Origin: Larimichthys crocea
Lineage: Eukaryota > Chordata > Actinopteri > Sciaenidae
DNA: 64,000 bases
Direction of reading: 5' to 3'
Assembly: GCF_000972845.2 (NCBI RefSeq)
Contig: NC_040016.1
Coordinates: forward strand, 18,419,732-18,483,731
The notes beneath the pieces were generated by a model that did not search any database, was not told the origin of the DNA, and saw only the letters and a list, made by a program, of their open reading frames with translations. The translations under genes and the position numbers were made by a program. This document shows, piece by piece, positions 60,584-64,000 of the stretch (its first letter is position 1; each line of letters begins with the position of its first letter).

Positions 60584-62040
60584 GTGAGTGAAAGTGCATT
60601 TTTATGCATGTGTTTATATTATTTTATTCATATGCCCCATATGAATACTGATATAAGATGTATATGTTGCCTTTGTTGGTATATTATAACTACTTTCTTA
60701 ATAATTAAGCGCAAATAATAATTCTGCAGCCTCAAGTTTATTTAATGGCTTGGGAAATAATGTCCAAAGATGTTATATCTCTGAGCAATACACACAGCTG
60801 CAAAACAACAGCCCTGCAATAAGTCCTGCCTTCATGTACTACTGTTCAGTTGTGTTGATGTTAGAGAGCTGTTGATTTAACCAGTCATGTCTCATTGATA
60901 TAAATAAGTTGTATGAAGTATTACAAAGTACAGCCAACAAATAGTTGTGGCTAAGTGTGTCTAATAAACCTAACAATGAAGTATAAACAGAAGTACTTGT
61001 TGTACGATAAATAATTGTTAAAGTTGAGTATATTTTGTTATTAGTGGAGATTTTTCCAGACTGTGATTGATACTAGTGCAACTGTACTATGTGTACTTTC
61101 CTAAAAGTTCTACAGCTATCTGTCCGGGTCTACATTTGCAACCTGATGATTGTACATGCTGTATGTTTTATGCATGGATCTATTACTGCTGATTTACAGT
61201 ACAAGAAGTACTATAGAGTAGAGTATATTTATTTATAGGACACATATGGGACACATGAGTGGCGTTGCCCCCCCCCCCCCCAGGGTCAAGCTTATAGTTG
61301 TACAAATTGAAAGGGAAGTAATTCAACAAACCGGTTAAAGTTTGAACGGTTTTACGAAGAATGTTTAGGTGTCGAGCGAGGAAGTTGGCACTGGCGAATA
61401 CACGCCCATTCACCCAATCATGCACACATACACATACACATAAACAGGCTTTGCCACCTTTCCCATTTCAGCTGGCATTTAACCCACCATGAAACACAAT
61501 CTCCAACACTCCCTGGTACAGTCCCCGTGAAAGAGGGTTGCCCTCCACTGAAAGAGGTTTTCAGAGCATTAACAGCCAGTAACACAATATCTGATTGCTC
61601 CACTGGACCACCCTCTGTTTTTTTTTCTAAAGAGGACTGATTGGCCCTGAAGCTAGAGAAATGGCATGTAGGGGAACTGAGACCGTGTGCATTCATGTTG
61701 TTAATGTAGGCTACTGTTTTGGATGGTTACAGAGGGAAGGATTGAAAATGCTGAACCGTATTATTTAAACGATATCTTATTTACTTTCTTTTACATCTGA
61801 ACTTTATCGCATTACATTGTCAGCCCTAGTTATCCAGTTATTTCAAAATAAGAGCAAGTCATGCATTCTTTTTAAGCATGAAAAGTCACAGTTTCGACAC
61901 TTTTGCAACATATTATTATACATAGAAACTCTTATTTGATTCCCTTTTGATTTAATGCTGCATATTTAATATCTGTGAACGTATCTAACATGCACAAACA
62001 TGTTTTAATCCATAGTAATTGTTGTTGTCTTCTGTCCTAG
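60584..62040 (+). other. nr4a1: nr4a1 first intron
   Basis: No protein-like frame. A run of 14 C bases lies at 61268-61281. Confidence 0.5.
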
Positions 62041-62042
62041 AG

Positions 62043-64000
62043 ATGCCCTGTGTACAAACCCAGTATGCATCCCTGCCCCATGACACTTACTTCAGCTCTG
62101 AGTTCTTGAATCCTGACCTCAGTGCCAAACTGATGATGGACATCAGTGGCCAAAAGGACCAGCTGTCTACTTCTTCGTTGCCTAGCATAAACACCTTGGT
62201 GGGAAATGGCTACATGGGGGAGTTTGATGCGTATTCCTGCAAGATTACCACCTCTCCACCCGCCTCTACAGTTTCATTCAACCATGCCGCGGTAGCTGAA
62301 AACTCCTGCCCTCAGATGCAGAGCCAAGCCTTCAAGCTGGACGATCTCCAGGTGTATGGCTGTTACCCAGGATCCTTCGCGCTCAGCTGCCTTGATGAGA
62401 CGCTGTCGTCATGTGGCTCTGACTACTACGGCAGCCCAGTTTATGCTGCCGCGTCTCCTCCAACGCCGGGCTTTCAGGCCCAGTCTGCACCTGTCTGGGA
62501 TTCCCCTTTCAGCCCCTACCCCTCAGCCCCCCCGGCCTCTGTGGCTGATAAGGCTGCCATGGCGCAGCAGCTCTCCTTCTTCACCTTCAGCCCCGCACCA
62601 GAGCAGCACTCTCCCCTAGGGCAGCATCAGGATGTTCAGCCAGGCCAGGACGACTCTTTCTTCCTGCCTCCTCAGCAGCATGTCTCTCCACTTCATTGTC
62701 CCCCCATGTCATTGGAGCACAGACCCCTGGAAAGCCCCAGGATAGTAGAGGGGGGCATGGCGTCTCCTAAATCCCACAACCCGGGATCCAGTGATGGGCG
62801 CTGTGCAGTTTGTGGTGACAATGCATCCTGTCAGCACTATGGAGTCCGCACCTGTGAGGGCTGCAAAGGTTTCTTCAAGGTATATATCATCATCAGCATG
62901 AGTGAAACCATACAGTTTGACCAACAGAGCGTAATTTGGTGACAACACAAACTGAATAGATCCTTACTAAAAGTGATATTAGTTTTGAAAATCAAGTATT
63001 GGTCAGTTATTCAGATTAAATAAGATATTTATATTGGGTGTTTAGTAATGCACCGATGGTTACTGGCTCATGCCACATTAGACAGGCAGGTCCAAAACAG
63101 GAAGTTTTTAGGACATGCAAATTGAGCGGATTGAAAAAAATGTATTTGTGCATTTCTGTCATTTACATTGATATATGTGTGTGCAGCATTTTATAGTAAT
63201 GTCATTTTTCCCCCCTTTGTTTGACAGCGAACCGTACAGAAAAATGCAAAGTATGTGTGCCTCGCCAATAAAGACTGTCCGGTGGACAAGAGGAGGAGAA
63301 ACCGCTGCCAGTTCTGCCGTTTCCAGAAATGTCTCGCAGTGGGAATGGTCAAAGAAGGTAATGCAATGTCAGATTCTCTTAAAGCTTTCAGCGACTAATG
63401 TATGACGACGTGAAACTGGGGGTTTGTAATGACAGTCCTGTGAAACCAAAGCTAGGAATGACAGACATATGCAACCAGAGCCTTATAGTGCCAGCTGCAG
63501 AAAAAGGGAAACTGAAATTGATACAGCAGTTGTTTTTTAAATTGTTGGGTGCAGCGACGGCCACGTGAGAGTCACAAACGTGTGCTTTAAATGCCCCTCT
63601 TCTTTTTTTTTTGTCTGTCCCCCTCTTAGTTGTTCGCACAGACAGCCTCAAAGGTCGTCGGGGTCGTCTGCCCTCCAAACCCAAGACTCTGTCTGAGGCT
63701 TCATCCACGACCCCCAGTGTCAACATCATAGCCTCTCTTGTGAGGGCCCACTTGGACTCAAACCCAACCATTGGAAAGCTGGACTACTCCAAGGTAGTAA
63801 TCTTTGTAGTAATCAGATCAGTTACAATTAACTCAGTACAGGATGTAGAATGAAAGACATTGATTGCATTTGCAGTTCTTTTCAGAAGCACTGACCCTTC
63901 CCACCTCTTCCTCCTTAGTACCAGGAGACAGTGGACAACCTGAAAGAAAAGGAGGATGCCGGTGATATCCAGCAGTTTTATGACTTGTTGACCGGTTCTT
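62043..64000 (+). CDS. nr4a1: nuclear receptor NR4A1 (Nur77/NGFI-B), 3-prime end outside window
   Basis: Coding exons 62043-62879, 63228-63357, 63630-63793 and 63919-64000 (truncated by the window). The start MPCVQTQY is the NR4A1 N-terminus, with ATG two bases after the acceptor. The long first coding exon carries the Ser/Pro-rich AF-1 region with the [15 protein letters not shown] patch and the first zinc finger. The P-box region CEGCKGFFK is split from RTVQKNAKY by intron 2, and the second finger ([20 protein letters not shown]) is followed by the A-box RRGRLPSKP that reads bases 5-prime of the NBRE half-site. The ligand-binding domain begins with [10 protein letters not shown] and is cut at DLLTGS. 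The protein is an orphan, immediate-early receptor binding NBRE (monomer) and NurRE sites. nr4a2 and nr4a3 are excluded by the N-terminal sequence. Confidence 0.96.

Overview
The window reads as one stretch of a teleost (ray-finned fish) nuclear genome. The evidence is seven compact multi-exon vertebrate genes with short introns and GT-AG junctions, an HDEL-ending canopy protein, and fish-type interspersed repeats (LINE 3-prime tails, Tigger-like, hAT-like and other short elements, long tetranucleotide arrays). Exon boundaries were placed by hand from splice consensus, reading phase and recalled family sequence. No search was run.

Layout: slc11a2 (divalent metal transporter DMT1, + strand, 2.19-13.05 kb) has two candidate first coding exons and two candidate C-termini. 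cnpy2 (ER saposin-like protein, + strand, 18.34-20.92 kb) carries a Tigger-like element in its second intron. A dendrin-like gene (- strand, 28.52-23.41 kb) is one very long frame interrupted by a single in-frame TAA. eef1akmt3/mettl21b (lysine methyltransferase, - strand, 33.83-31.89 kb) and stx16 (TGN Qa-SNARE, - strand, 41.86-35.68 kb, with a 12-nt microexon and a complete hAT-like insertion) follow. dgka (diacylglycerol kinase alpha, + strand, 46.81-55.49 kb) has 23 coding exons. nr4a1 (Nur77 orphan receptor, + strand, from 62.04 kb) is cut by the window end; its presumed promoter near 60.2 kb has MEF2-like and TGCGTCA elements.

Between stx16 and dgka lies a striking accessory stretch: a (GATA)/(GATG) array that passes into about 1.2 kb of CpG-rich (CGCT)/(CTGG)-type repeat, then a C-rich tract, a LINE ORF2 C-terminal fragment and a common fish interspersed repeat. 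The genes are functionally diverse (iron transport, ER folding, podocyte/synapse scaffold, translation-factor methylation, endosome-to-TGN fusion, lipid signalling, immediate-early transcription). From memory, all human counterparts map to 12q13-14 except STX16 (20q13), so the order records conserved synteny plus one rearrangement. I found no CRISPR array, operon, tRNA or rRNA.
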